Assembly (NCBI GenBank): GCA_026393855.1
Contig: JAPKZJ010000112.1
Location: 55,321-119,320, forward strand
Origin: Candidatus Aminicenantes bacterium
GTDB taxonomy: Bacteria; Acidobacteriota; Aminicenantia; Aminicenantales; UBA4085
DNA: 64,000 nucleotides
Direction of reading: 5' to 3'
Positions within the stretch are counted from its first letter, which is position 1; each line of letters opens with the position of its first letter. A program made the position numbers and the translations under genes. Positions 17,480 to 26,301 of the stretch are shown here, piece after piece. The notes beneath the pieces were generated by a model, which ran no database searches, was not told where the DNA came from, and saw only the letters and a list, made by a program, of their open reading frames with translations.

Positions 17480-18394
17480 ATGATTCCCCTCGATCCCGCT
17501 GCGGGTTTCCGGGACACCCTCGTCGCCGAGATCTGCTACGCCCTCGGAGCATCCCGCCGCGGCCTGGTTCATGGGTTGCTGTCTCCTCTCCTGCGGCGGC
17601 CCATCGGGCGATTGGCCCGGATCGCAGCGAGTGCGGATGCCGAAATCGAAGCGGGCGGCTTGAGCGGCGCCGCCCGCCGGATCCTGCCCGATCTGTCGAT
17701 GCGGCCCTCCGTCAGGGGCGTCGAACGAATCCCCTCGGAAGGTCCCTTGCTGGTGGTCTCCAATCACCCGGGCGGCTTTGATTCTGTGGCCATTCTGGCC
17801 TGCCTTCCCCGGCGGGATATCAAGGTCGTTCTTTCCGACGCTCCGCTGACCCGGGCTTTCGTCGCCGCCCGGAGGTATTTCGTCTTCGCCCCCTTGACCG
17901 CCTCGGGCGGCGCCGCGGCGCTGCGGGCCTGCGTCCGCCATCTCCGGAGCGGCGGCGCGGTTTTAGTCTTCGCCAACGGCGACGTAGAGCCCGACCCGGA
18001 ATTGGGGCGGGAAGACGCTCTTCCGTTTCGCGATTGGTCGCGCAGCGTTGAAATCATGCTCCGCGAGGTCTCCGAGACGCGGCTGCAGATGGTCATGGCC
18101 AGCGGCGTCCTGCTGCCGAAGTATTTGCGGAACCCGCTTGTGCGCATCCGAAAGACCAATGTCCGGCGGCAGAAGCTGGCCGAGGTCCTACAGATTCTCC
18201 ATCAGGTTCTTAAGCCCGGGTCCGTCCGCTTGCGGCCGCATCTTTCGTTCGCCGAACCGGTCAGGGCCGGCGACTTGGACGCCTGCGTTTTGCTGCCGTC
18301 GGTCATCGATCTGGCCCGCGATCTTCTGGCGGAGCATCGGGCCGCGCTGGGGCGGACTTCCGGCCCGCTCGACGGCGGCTTCCGATCCCTCTAA
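17480..18394 (+). CDS. PlsC-type 1-acylglycerol-3-phosphate acyltransferase family protein
   Basis: A 304-residue protein with the LPLAT acyltransferase core: 'LLVVSNHPGGFDSVAILACL' supplies the catalytic His-x4-Asp (N-H-P-G-G-F-D), and 'GGAVLVFANGDVEPDPELG' is the position of the usual 'FPEG' phosphate-binding block, here F-A-N-G-D. The family moves acyl chains onto glycerophospholipids or related acceptors at the inner membrane. It has no clear membrane-spanning segment. The substitution in the second motif suggests an acceptor other than lysophosphatidate. ATG 17480 sits nine bases after a -10 box; an upstream in-frame start at 17441 would coincide with the -35 box and is rejected. Confidence 0.75.
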   Translation: MIPLDPAAGFRDTLVAEICYALGASRRGLVHGLLSPLLRRPIGRLARIAASADAEIEAGGLSGAARRILPDLSMRPSVRGVERIPSEGPLLVVSNHPGGFDSVAILACLPRRDIKVVLSDAPLTRAFVAARRYFVFAPLTASGGAAALRACVRHLRSGGAVLVFANGDVEPDPELGREDALPFRDWSRSVEIMLREVSETRLQMVMASGVLLPKYLRNPLVRIRKTNVRRQKLAEVLQILHQVLKPGSVRLRPHLSFAEPVRAGDLDACVLLPSVIDLARDLLAEHRAALGRTSGPLDGGFRSL

Positions 18395-18437
18395 AGTCCT
18401 TGGGGCCTCCTCCCCGAGCCCGCCCCCACGGCGGCCC

Positions 18438-18466
18438 TTGACACCCTTCTCCGGCGGCCGTACAGT
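18438..18466 (+). promoter_or_regulatory. Promoter of the methyltransferase gene
   Basis: TTGACA (18438-18443), 17 bases, TACAGT (18461-18466), 35 bases before ATG 18502. Here a GGGAGG ribosome-binding site is present, in contrast to the leaderless genes. Confidence 0.65.
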
Positions 18467-18501
18467 TTCCCGCGCTGTTATCACATTCGCCGGGAGGGCC
18501 C

Positions 18502-19314
18502 ATGGGCTCGCTGATGGAATCCAAGCTGACGGCCCGCCAGCACGCGCTGGTCGGGACCGTGTTGAAGGCGCAGACGGCGTCGCTCGGCCGGGTCGAAATC
18601 CCCGTCGTCGCCGATCTGCTGAAAAAGAGCGGCGCCCGTTCCGCGCTCGACATCGGGTGCGGGGAAGGGGCCTTCCTGCTGCGCCTGGCGCGAGAGGCCC
18701 GGGGCGTCCGCTTCCTGGGCCTCGATCACAACGAGATGGCCATCCGGGACGCCCGGCGGAGCCTGCGGCGGCTGGCCTTGCCCAACGTCGAGCTGAAGGC
18801 CGCTTTCTTCGACCCCGCCTTTGAAGCCGTCCGATACGACGCCGTCCTGACCCGCTATACCCTCCAGCATGGATCCGATCCGCGGGCCTTCGTCGAGGCG
18901 GTGTTCAAGCGCCTGAAAAGGAAGGGCGTGTACATTGCGGTCGAATCGCTTGATGATTATTCGGATTGCCACCGTCCCGTTCCGGTGTGGGAGCGGTTTC
19001 TCGCGGCCCTGGCGGCGATTCACCGCAAGATCGGAAGCCATGAGGACATCGGCAAATCGCTGGGCGGAATGTTCCGGCAGGCCGGCTTCCGGGACGTTCG
19101 GGTGCGGGTGATGCTGTGTGCGCCGTCCACGATCGGTTGGGCGCCGTTTTGCGCCGTGGTCCGGGCCCAGGCCGATCTGGCCCATTTTCTGTTCCCCGAT
19201 CTCTTCGAACGGCGCCTCGTGAACAAACTGGCGGCCTGGCTGGACGACCGGGCCGGTCTCGAAGCGCAGGACCCGTACCTGTGCTCCGCCATCGCCAACG
19301 GAACCCGCCCCTAA
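18502..19314 (+). CDS. Class I SAM-dependent methyltransferase
   Basis: A 270-residue cytoplasmic protein. Motif I is 'ALDIGCGEGAFLLRLAREA' (about residues 46-64), followed by the acidic end of strand 2 in 'FLGLDHNEMAI' and 'YDAVLTRYTLQHGSDPRAFV' for motifs post-II/III, so it binds S-adenosylmethionine in a Rossmann fold. The 'GCGEG' glycine loop fits small-molecule methyltransferases (UbiE/arsenite-type group). The acceptor is unknown. GGGAGG lies seven bases before ATG 18502. It ends 47 bases before the GH172-type gene and may be cotranscribed with it. Confidence 0.8.
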   Translation: MGSLMESKLTARQHALVGTVLKAQTASLGRVEIPVVADLLKKSGARSALDIGCGEGAFLLRLAREARGVRFLGLDHNEMAIRDARRSLRRLALPNVELKAAFFDPAFEAVRYDAVLTRYTLQHGSDPRAFVEAVFKRLKRKGVYIAVESLDDYSDCHRPVPVWERFLAALAAIHRKIGSHEDIGKSLGGMFRQAGFRDVRVRVMLCAPSTIGWAPFCAVVRAQADLAHFLFPDLFERRLVNKLAAWLDDRAGLEAQDPYLCSAIANGTRP

Positions 19315-19361
19315 TAAGTCGGCGACCGGCGCAAGAATTGTTCCGCCTCCGGGAGAAACAG

Positions 19362-21322
19362 ATGGACCATCAAAAGCTCATTCCTGCCGCGGCTGTGATC
19401 ACTCTGGCTTTGAGCCTGGCCGCCCCGGCCCGGCCCGCACCGGCCCAAGCCGTCTCCGGCCCGCATCCGGCTTATCGTTTGCTCGAGAAGCTGCTCCGTG
19501 CTCCGGCCCAGACAACCGTCCTCCAGGTGTCCAGCCATAACAAGACGAGGACTCGCGCGGCGACGAGGTCATTTTCGACACGGTCGGCCCGGGCTGCGTC
19601 AAGAGCATGTGGGGAACGGCCTTCGATCCCCAAGCCGTCCTCCAATTCTATTTCGACGGCGAGAAGGAGCCGCGCTGGCGGATCAACATCCTCGACTTTT
19701 ACCAGGGCCGGCATCCTCTTTTCCCGAGCCCCCTCGTTTCTTACGAGAAGCGTGGCCGCTGGGGAGGGGAGCCGTTGGCCGGGAATTGCTTTGTTCCTAT
19801 CCCGTTCGCCAAATCCCTGAAGATCAGCGTCAAGGGCGAATCGCGGTTCTTCCATATCATCTTTGAGAAGTATCCGCTTCCGGCCGACGTCGTTTCCTTC
19901 ACCGGGAATGAAGACCGGGCGGCGCTCCTTGATTCTTTCGCCAGACTCGGGGACGATCCCTTCGAGGCCCCGGGACTCCGGCTTCATGAAGCCGAGTCAA
20001 AGACCGTCGAGCCCGGGCAGACCGTCTCGCTCTTGAAGCTTCAGGGTGCCTCGGGCATCATCCGCACCATCGTCATCGAGGCCGACGGAGGGGAGGACTT
20101 CTTCCAGAAGACACGGCTCCGGATGCGGTGGGACGGCCACGCCCGCTGGGACGTGCAGGCCCCGCCGGGGATCTTCTTCGGATCGGCGGTCCGGGCCGAC
20201 GACATGCGAGCGCTGCCCCTGCGAGTGGAGAAGCGGGCCGGTGGCAAGGCCCGGCTGACCTCCTATTTCCCGATGGCCTTCTGGGAGAGCGCCGAGATCG
20301 AATGGACCAACGCCTCGGGCCGAACCATGGCCCCGCTCCAGGCCCGCATCTCGATCGGCGCCAATCCGATCCCGCGGGCGGAGGGGACCTATTTGACGAC
20401 TCAATATCATGCCGGCGAGACGACCTACGGCCGCGACTGGCCTCTGTTCGAAGGACGGGGGACGGGCTGGCTGGCGGGTGTCGTCCAATCCATGATGCAT
20501 TCGCATTACTGCGAAGGCAACGAGCATTTCGTCCTCGACGGCGCGGTATCGCCCCAGTTCAACGGGACCGGGACCGAGGATTACTATCTGGCCTGCTTCT
20601 GGCCGAACGTCGATTTCGATTCGCCGTTCGGGTCGGTCGCGGGCGACATCCAGGCGGAAGGAGGCGGCGACCAGGTCGGGGCTTATCACGTGCCGGCGAG
20701 CTACAGCCGCTTTCACCTGGAGGCCCCGCTGCCGTTCTTCTCCTCCCTGAACGCTCGCATCCAGCACGGCGGGCAAAGCGACATTGTCTCCGACTACCGG
20801 AGTCTGGCCTTCGTCTACCTGAAGAAGGCCGAGGCCCTGCGCCGGACGGATTGGCTGGCGGTGGGCAGCCCGGCCAGTGAAAAAATGCACGGCTATGCGG
20901 CCTCGGTCGCGGGCCGGCCCGTCGAAGTTCGCGCCTTCCCGGAAGGGGAGGATCACGAAACGTCCATGAGTACCACGGGACGCTATCACGATGGAGGGGA
21001 GATCCGGTTCCAGGTCGCCCTCGATCCCGAAAATCAGGGCGTCAAGATCAGGCGGCGCATCGATCAGAAATCCCTGCGGCAGAAAGCCCTGGTGTACGTC
21101 GACGGGGCGTACGCGGGATGCTGGTACGACGGTTACGAAAACGAGAGTCTTCGCTGGGCGGATTCCGATTTCGAGATCTCCCCCGCGTTGACCCGAGGCA
21201 AGACGGTTTTAAATCTCCGGCTGGTCGTTCAAAGGACCAACGGCGAGGGTCCGTTCTCGGACTTCGGGTACGAAGTCTTCTCCTATCGGCCCGAGACGCC
21301 AGCGCCCCGGCCCGCCCGATAA
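19362..21322 (+). CDS. GH172/DUF2961-family protein, frameshifted near its 5' end
   Basis: Secreted DUF2961 (GH172-type) protein; characterised members act on fructose or arabinofuranose anhydride linkages. The frame from ATG 19362 (GGGAG upstream) encodes a signal peptide and the family's N-terminal 'LLRAPAQTTVLQVSSHNKT'. At about 19546 similarity jumps to the next frame: 'EDSRGDEVIFDTVGPGCVKS' and onward to 21322, including 'FNGTGTEDYYLACFWPNVDF', the family's catalytic-region signature. The full span is 1961 bases, one short of a multiple of three, as expected for a single-base deletion. Without correction only the part from an internal ATG (19607) is open. It is either a sequencing or assembly error or a recent pseudogene; the rest of the frame is intact, favouring error or very recent loss. 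Confidence 0.75.
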
Positions 21323-21327
21323 GCGCT

Positions 21328-21347
21328 CGGGCGGACCGGGCCGCCCG
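21328..21347. terminator. Bidirectional terminator hairpin
   Basis: CGGGCGG, six-base loop, CCGCCCG followed by GTTATTT, between the convergent GH172-type gene and the small secreted protein gene. Confidence 0.6.
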
Positions 21348-21348
21348 G

Positions 21349-21771
21349 TTATTTCGCCGTCTGTCCCTTCAGGGTTTCGTGCTTGTGGGCCCCCTTCATG
21401 GTTTTGACGAGATATCCGTCCGCTCCGGGGAGATGCAGCTCCGCCAAAACGTATTCCGTCACGTATTCCGTATAGGATGGCTCGAAATTCCCGACCATGT
21501 CGAAGACCAGCTGGGGCTCCGACAAGGCCGGTGTGGGCTGGGGCAGGCGCTCGAGGACCGGGATCAGGATCTCGTCGCCTCCCGCTGCCGGGCGAAGGGT
21601 GAGCTGCTTGTCGTCCTTGGGGCCGATCCGGTACTCGCCTGCGGGGAGCTTCTTGCCGCCCGCTTCGAACTTATAGGGGATCTTGAACGTGCCCTGGGCG
21701 TAAAGCGCCGAACCGCCGGCGATGAGCCCGAAAGCCAGGACGGCCGCGACCGCGATCGCGAATTTTTTCAT
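21349..21771 (-). CDS. Small secreted protein, function unknown
   Basis: A 140-residue protein with a signal peptide (about 1-26, ending ALYAQG). The mature N-terminus 'FKIPYKFEAGGKKLPAGEYR' is followed by 'LTLRP' and a mid-region 'LVFDMVGNF'. This 'F-x-A-G-x-K-x-L-P-A-G-E-Y' pattern recurs in small periplasmic proteins of Acidobacteriota-type genomes (my recollection), probably a beta-sandwich. There are no cysteines and no catalytic motif. The C-terminus is Lys/His-rich. AGGAGG lies seven bases before ATG 21771. It is 26 bases downstream of the aminotransferase gene stop on the other side of its start, so a shared regulon is possible but not shown. Confidence 0.6.
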   Translation of the reverse strand: MKKFAIAVAAVLAFGLIAGGSALYAQGTFKIPYKFEAGGKKLPAGEYRIGPKDDKQLTLRPAAGGDEILIPVLERLPQPTPALSEPQLVFDMVGNFEPSYTEYVTEYVLAELHLPGADGYLVKTMKGAHKHETLKGQTAK

Positions 21772-21797
21772 CGGGATCCTCCTGGATGCCGCCGCGC

Positions 21798-23171
21798 CTA
21801 GCAGTCCTGCCCTTCCTGGAGGCTTTCCTCAGGCGTCGGCTCGGGGGCCGCGGGCACGCCGCTCTTCATCGCGTCTTCCATGGCCTGGACGAACGTGTCG
21901 ATTTCTTCGGTCGTCGTATAGATGTTGGGCGAGATCCGAAGAGCCTGGTAGTCGAAGACCGAGTTCGGGGGGGCGCCGCCGACCAGCGGCACCGTGACGA
22001 TGCGGTACTTGTCCATCAGGAACTTGTTGAGGGCTCGGACGTCGATGCCGTCGATGCAGACGGCGGCGACCGCCCAGACCTGGGCCGGCTCGTCGATGGC
22101 CGACAGGATCTTGATGCGGGGATGAACCTTGAGCGCGTTGGCCCAGCGCAGGGTCAGGTAGCGGAACCGCGCCGCCTTGCGCTCGGCCCCGATGGCCTGG
22201 TGGAACGCCAGGGCCTCGCCCAGGGCGGCCCGGATGGCCCAGGGATGCGTTCCGATGGACTCGAACTTGCGGATGTCGTTGTCCTGCTGCTCGGGGGCGG
22301 CCTGGAGCGGCCAGAACTTCGGGATCATCTCCTTGCGGACATACAACAGGCCGTTGCCGATGGGGGCCATCAGCCACTTGTGCAGGCTGACGCCATAGGC
22401 GTCGCACTCGAGGTCCCGCAGCTTGAAGGGGAACTGGCCCAGGGCGTGGGCGCCGTCGACGATCGTGACGATGCCCTTGGAGCGGGCCAGGCGCGCCAGC
22501 CTCTGGACGGGGAAGAGCTGGGCCGTCAGGTTGGTCGTATGGCAAAAATGCATGACCTTGGTCTTCGGAGTGATGGCCTTCTCGAATCGCTGGTAGAGGT
22601 CGTCGGCCGTCGTCGGAACGGGGAACTGGATGCGGACGATCTTGATCCCCTCGCGCCGCATCCGCTGGTCCCAGGTCGTCAGCATGCGCGGGTAGTCCTG
22701 CTCGGTGGTCAGGACCTCGTCGCCGGGCTTGAGGTCGATCCCGTTCTGGGCGATCTGGAGGGCTTCGCTGGCGCCGCGGGTCAGGGCGATCTCCTCCTCG
22801 TCGCAGCCGAACTCCTTGGCCATCTTGAGGCGCAGCGAAGCGGCATTGGCCGCGACCATGCCCTGGTAATGGACGGGCAGCATGTTGATCATGTCCATGA
22901 AACGGAACTCCGACTCCAGCACGACCCTGGCGCAGGGCGAGGTGAAGCCGTTGTTGAGGTTGATCAAGGTCCGGTCCAGCTTGAAGGCCAGTTGGATCTC
23001 CCGCCAGTAGAACTCGTCCTTGGCGACCTCCTCGGGCGTCCGGTTGGCCACCGTCTGACCGGCGGCCGTGACCCGTTCGAGGGCGTCGGCCTTGAAGGCG
23101 AATGCGGCCGCTCCCAGGGCGCCTCCGCCCACGGCCATAAACCGGCGTCGACTCCACGTTTCAGGCATCAT
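21798..23171 (-). CDS. Tat-exported class V aminotransferase (isopenicillin-N epimerase/cysteine desulfurase-like)
   Basis: A 457-residue PLP-fold enzyme. It begins with a twin-arginine signal (SRRRFMAVGGGALGAAAFAF), so it is exported folded with its cofactor. The fold is type I, class V: 'LTRGASEALQIA' binds the PLP phosphate, 'VDGAHALGQFPFKL' supplies the PLP-nitrogen Asp, and 'YGVSLHKWLMAPIG' contains the Schiff-base lysine. It lacks the mobile-loop cysteine of true cysteine desulfurases, pointing to the isopenicillin-N-epimerase-like branch, whose reactions are mostly unknown. ATG 23171 has GGAGA upstream; a TTGACG-17-TACAAT promoter is at 23202-23230. A much longer open frame upstream lacks similarity. 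Divergent from the 23310 gene. Confidence 0.8.
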   Translation of the reverse strand: MMPETWSRRRFMAVGGGALGAAAFAFKADALERVTAAGQTVANRTPEEVAKDEFYWREIQLAFKLDRTLINLNNGFTSPCARVVLESEFRFMDMINMLPVHYQGMVAANAASLRLKMAKEFGCDEEEIALTRGASEALQIAQNGIDLKPGDEVLTTEQDYPRMLTTWDQRMRREGIKIVRIQFPVPTTADDLYQRFEKAITPKTKVMHFCHTTNLTAQLFPVQRLARLARSKGIVTIVDGAHALGQFPFKLRDLECDAYGVSLHKWLMAPIGNGLLYVRKEMIPKFWPLQAAPEQQDNDIRKFESIGTHPWAIRAALGEALAFHQAIGAERKAARFRYLTLRWANALKVHPRIKILSAIDEPAQVWAVAAVCIDGIDVRALNKFLMDKYRIVTVPLVGGAPPNSVFDYQALRISPNIYTTTEEIDTFVQAMEDAMKSGVPAAPEPTPEESLQEGQDC

Positions 23172-23201
23172 GTTGGATCTCCTCGATTTTAGGTACCTCG
23201 G

Positions 23202-23230
23202 ATTGTACTTAGGACCCCCGGGGGCGTCAA
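23202..23230 (-). promoter_or_regulatory. Promoter of the Tat-exported aminotransferase gene
   Basis: Minus strand TTGACG (23230-23225), 17 bases, TACAAT (23207-23202), 30 bases before ATG 23171. Confidence 0.65.
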
Positions 23231-23261
23231 GGAACGCGGAGCGGCCGGCTGCCCGCAATTC

Positions 23262-23270
23262 TGGTATGAT
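23262..23270 (+). promoter_or_regulatory. Extended -10 promoter element upstream of the 23310 gene
   Basis: TGGTATGAT, an extended -10 (TGn plus TATGAT), 39 bases before ATG 23310. No convincing -35 is present. Confidence 0.4.
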
Positions 23271-23309
23271 GATCCCGTTCGAACCCCCCCCCGATTCGGA
23301 GGAGTCGCG

Positions 23310-24074
23310 ATGAAGCGAACGACAAGGACCGCTCGACTGATCGTATGCCTTCTGGCCCTGGGAGCCGCCCTCCCGGTCGCCGTCCGGGCCGCCGACGGCC
23401 CTGCGGAGCCCGCGCCGGCCTATCTGTATAAAACGACGTTCCTGCGGGCCGCCCCGGGCAAGCTGCTGGATCTGATCGCGCTCCTTAAGGGCCGGATGGC
23501 CGTCCTCGACGCCGCCGGCGACGAACGGCCCCTGTGGTGGCGACATACCCAAGGCGATCAGTGGGATCTCATGCTGCTCCTGCCGATGGGAAGCTACGCG
23601 GAATACTATGCGCCCGCACGGGTTGCCCGGCGGGCTGAGGCGGCGGACGGGTTTCAGGAGAAGCTCGACGCCTGCGTTTCCTGGAAAGAGGATCTCTTCG
23701 TCAAGGGGCCCGGGCTTGATGCCGTCAAAAAGGCGTTTGCCGGCGGGGCGTATTACCACATCGAGATCATGGCCGCCCTGCCCGGGAAGCAGGCCGAATT
23801 GTACAAAGAACGCCGCGGGGAAAGCGACTACCAGGCGGCGACGGGAAGGCCGGCGCTGATGATCTTCGTTCGGGATCAGGGCGCCGGCTGGGACATCTAT
23901 ACCCTCGGATGCTACCGGGACTTGGCCCATTGGGCCGAGAGCCCGAAGCTTTTAAAGGAAGAGCGGGATACGGCCGCCCGCAAGGCCGGCTTCAACAGCG
24001 CCGACGCGATCGGCCCCTATATGCGGACACTGATCGACATGCACCGGGACACGATGGGCGTGGCGATTAAATAG
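23310..24074 (+). CDS. Secreted protein, possibly NIPSNAP/dimeric alpha-beta-barrel type
   Basis: A 254-residue protein with a signal peptide (about 1-28, ending VRAADG). The mature part seems to be a repeated module: 'YLYKTTFLRAAPGKLLDLIA ... WDLMLLLPMGSYAEYY' and, about 100 residues later, 'YYHIEIMAALPGKQAELYKE ... WDIYTLGCYRDLAHWAE'. Each begins with a strand, then 'A-x-P-G-K', a helix, and a strand ending before a tyrosine, which is the layout of dimeric alpha/beta (ABM/NIPSNAP) domains. That assignment is inferred from pattern only. GGAGGAG precedes ATG 23310. No catalytic residues can be named. Confidence 0.6.
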   Translation: MKRTTRTARLIVCLLALGAALPVAVRAADGPAEPAPAYLYKTTFLRAAPGKLLDLIALLKGRMAVLDAAGDERPLWWRHTQGDQWDLMLLLPMGSYAEYYAPARVARRAEAADGFQEKLDACVSWKEDLFVKGPGLDAVKKAFAGGAYYHIEIMAALPGKQAELYKERRGESDYQAATGRPALMIFVRDQGAGWDIYTLGCYRDLAHWAESPKLLKEERDTAARKAGFNSADAIGPYMRTLIDMHRDTMGVAIK

Positions 24075-24155
24075 GCCGGCCAGATGAAAACACTCCGGCC
24101 AGGGTGAGGCGTGGCCGGGGCGGACCCCCGAACGAAAATTCGAGCCTAACGCCGT

Positions 24156-24365
24156 TTACGCTCTTCTGGTTTTGCCGGTCACGAGATCGATCAGGAGAAC
24201 GACCGCGGCGGCCCCGACGACGATGTGAACGATCCGCACGATGTCCCCGAATCCGAAGATCTTGGTCACGAGATCGAACTTGAACAGGGCGACCAAGCCC
24301 CAATCGAGGCCGGCGACGACGACGATGATCTCGCAGATCCAACCCAAGAGACTCAGCTTTTTCAT
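24156..24365 (-). CDS. DUF378 small membrane protein
   Basis: A 69-residue protein with two membrane segments (about 8-28 and 42-60) and the DUF378 pattern: 'LGWICEIIVVVAGLDWGLVALF' near the start and 'IVRIVHIVVGAAAVVLLIDL' near the end, with the conserved 'G-L-D/N-W-G-L' turn. The family is widespread and uncharacterised. GGAGAG precedes ATG 24365. It lies downstream of, and is probably cotranscribed with, the small minus-strand genes ending at 24463. Confidence 0.75.
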   Translation of the reverse strand: MKKLSLLGWICEIIVVVAGLDWGLVALFKFDLVTKIFGFGDIVRIVHIVVGAAAVVLLIDLVTGKTRRA

Positions 24366-24462
24366 TAAACTCTCCTCGTAAAAATTGAATTACCATCGAG
24401 GCGCGGGGCACGCGCGATCATAAGACATGCCCCCTATTCCGGACTACGGCGACGCGGCACGC

Positions 24463-24951
24463 TTAAACCAGCCGGCGCTTCAAGGCCTTGAAGATCGGCA
24501 AATACGTTGCCAAGTAAGCCAGAATGAGATCGACGTCCACGAATAGAAAAATCTGGATCATCAGGTCTTTCATGGCCGTATGCGACGATCCGGGATCCGA
24601 CGCGGGCTCGCCGACGATCAGGATGGTGAATAATTTGGCCACAAAGGTCATCAGTACGATCAGCACCAGAAGGATGATCCGGATTTCGGCCACCGTCAGG
24701 ATCGGCTTCCGGCTTCGGGCGGCGATGATCATCAAGAGCAGAAGAAGCCATCCGATCGCCGGAGCGACCCAGCGCAGAATGGAAAAATGGTCGGGGGATC
24801 GTAGCGCATAGGCCCATAAGACTTCAAACCAACCTCCGCGGCCGGTGGCCGGAACGGTCAATCGCATCAGGTTGCCGAGCAGCCCGATCAGAAGGGCGCT
24901 CGTCGGGAGGTAGAGGCCAAGAAGCCAATTCCCGGTTCTATGGTCGGACAT
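24463..24951 (-). CDS. Four-helix membrane protein, function unknown
   Basis: A 162-residue hydrophobic protein with four predicted membrane segments (about residues 9-30, 60-80, 88-110 and 133-150) and a short basic C-terminus (KALKRRLV). A conserved acidic pair sits in the last segment (FLFVDVDLILAYLATYL). I do not recognise the family. ATG 24951 lies 14 bases after the stop of the secreted protein gene at 24966, so the two are probably an operon; a longer start would overlap that gene. Confidence 0.6.
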   Translation of the reverse strand: MSDHRTGNWLLGLYLPTSALLIGLLGNLMRLTVPATGRGGWFEVLWAYALRSPDHFSILRWVAPAIGWLLLLLMIIAARSRKPILTVAEIRIILLVLIVLMTFVAKLFTILIVGEPASDPGSSHTAMKDLMIQIFLFVDVDLILAYLATYLPIFKALKRRLV

Positions 24952-24965
24952 CGGGCCTTTGATGA

Positions 24966-25550
24966 TTATCGCCAAGCGGAGAATTCGGCTTCGATCCGAT
25001 CCAGGAGGCGGCGGCATTCGGCAAGTCCCAGCGGGCTCCGCGCGCTTTGCACCCCTCTCTGCGCGAACGGCCGGCCGTCCCGGCGCATCCGGTTGAAGTC
25101 GCCTCGCAGCCCGCCCAGCCGCATCTGCTCTTCGAGCTGGCGGAACGAAGCGGCGACGTAGCGAGACGCGTTATAAAGGTTCGTTCGCAAATTGTCGCGC
25201 TGGAAATAGTTGGTCTGGTCTTGAACCAGCTTGTTGAACAGGCGGCAGGCGGCGGTAAATTCCTCGGACTTGAACAGCACAGCCTGTTCCTGATTCGAGA
25301 TCGCCCCGTTCCAGCCCATGAAGTACTCATAGCTCGATTGGGAAAGATATTCGGCCTGCCGCACCAGGTCGATGGTCAATTGGCCGACGAAGGAGCGGCG
25401 GTCGCCCCGCATCTGGTCGTTCCTCTGGAAGCGGGGATCGGCCGGCCGGTTCTGGGGATTGTATTGGGTGGCGGACTGTTGGGCGCCGGACGGGACGCCG
25501 AACGCGAATACCAGAATCAAGGCCGTAAAGAAAACGACAGATCGACGCAT
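24966..25550 (-). CDS. Secreted helical protein, function unknown
   Basis: A 194-residue protein with a signal peptide (about 1-23, ending SGAQQ). The mature part starts with a Gln/Asn/Pro-rich linker and is then mostly helical, with many Arg, Gln and aromatic residues ('LVRQAEYLSQSSYEYFMGWN', 'FRQLEEQMRLGGLRGDFNRM'). No known domain was recognised. ATG 25550 has GGGAGG five bases upstream; an upstream in-frame ATG adds 25 residues without a signal and lacks a ribosome-binding site. A TATAAT box at 25590-25585 lies 35 bases upstream. It is first of a probable two-gene unit with the membrane protein at 24463. Confidence 0.6.
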   Translation of the reverse strand: MRRSVVFFTALILVFAFGVPSGAQQSATQYNPQNRPADPRFQRNDQMRGDRRSFVGQLTIDLVRQAEYLSQSSYEYFMGWNGAISNQEQAVLFKSEEFTAACRLFNKLVQDQTNYFQRDNLRTNLYNASRYVAASFRQLEEQMRLGGLRGDFNRMRRDGRPFAQRGVQSARSPLGLAECRRLLDRIEAEFSAWR

Positions 25551-25611
25551 GGGAGCCTCCCGCTTGGTGAAATCAGTTAAGGCCATTATAACACGATTGA
25601 ACGCATCGGGT

Positions 25612-25662
25612 TTATCGCCCTTCAAAGGCTCGGGTCAAAACCTCGATGTCAAACTTTTTCAT
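25612..25662 (-). CDS. Possible 16-residue leader peptide ORF
   Basis: ATG 25662 is preceded by a good GGAGG, seven bases away. The frame encodes MKKFDIEVLTRAFEGR and stops at 25612, 62 bases before the start of the secreted protein gene and just upstream of its TATAAT box. It could be a leader peptide, a relic of a lost gene, or chance. Confidence 0.3.
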   Translation of the reverse strand: MKKFDIEVLTRAFEGR

Positions 25663-26016
25663 CTCGTTCCTCCGCTTCTCGCCGCTATCGGATCCCGCCC
25701 ATGGAAGCAAAGCCATTTTCCATCGGCTTCTTGCATAAAAGCAAGTTGCGTGCCAGGCCGGAATCCCCTTAATACAGCCATTTCGGGCCGGCGAAAGGGG
25801 GGCTGGAAGTCCCGCCGGCCAGGAATAATCCCGGAATCGTGGACTGTATTTTTGGCCGGCCGATCGATGTCCCTCGCCGATTCGATTCCGGACGGAGCAG
25901 CCGGAATTATCGATTCCCCGCCGGATGCGTTAAAATGGCCGTATAGGTCGAGATGATAGGGTGGAAGCGACCGGGAGCTCGGACCCCCCAAGACTAAGCA
26001 ACGAGGAGAAAAGAAT
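25663..26016. other. Gene-free intergenic stretch
   Basis: Spacer between the minus-strand leader region and the small plus-strand gene at 26017. It is moderately AT-rich for this genome, with no open frame that has a ribosome-binding site on either strand and no recognised RNA. A minus-strand frame covering 25659-26222 is antisense to the 26017 gene and is rejected. Confidence 0.4.
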
Positions 26017-26247
26017 ATGAAAATTAAAGTTACGAATAGGATTCCGGGCAAGAAGGCGAAGGAAGCGGTCCCGCCGACCACGATCCGGAATTCGCCGGAA
26101 GAAGTCGAAAAACCGGATGAGAATCCCCCCGAAACCGCGAAGCCGGAAAACCGGGAGATGGAAGACGACAGGAATAGGCAGGCCGAAGCTCGCAAGGTGT
26201 TCGAGGCGGGAGTCCGGGGCAAGCTGAAATACCAGAGAAAACGCTAG
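26017..26247 (+). CDS. Small highly charged protein, function unknown
   Basis: A 76-residue protein, over 40% charged, rich in Lys, Glu and Pro ('SPEEVEKPDENPPETAKPEN') and probably disordered in the middle, with a basic C-terminal tail (GKLKYQRKR). GAGGAG lies about nine bases before ATG 26017, which supports translation. There is no signal peptide. It precedes the ABC-F gene by 54 bases and may share its transcript, suggesting a ribosome- or nucleic-acid-associated role (inference). Confidence 0.5.
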   Translation: MKIKVTNRIPGKKAKEAVPPTTIRNSPEEVEKPDENPPETAKPENREMEDDRNRQAEARKVFEAGVRGKLKYQRKR

Positions 26248-26301
26248 CCGCGGGGCTCACGATCAAGTGCGGGCGGCGGGAACAATGAGGACGGTTCTCT
26301 G

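Noticed and set aside
25659..26222. 187-codon minus-strand frame over the small charged protein gene
   Set aside because: It has no ribosome-binding site, and the plus-strand frame has GAGGAG and a sensible charged product. The minus frame is Ser/Phe-rich without family similarity.
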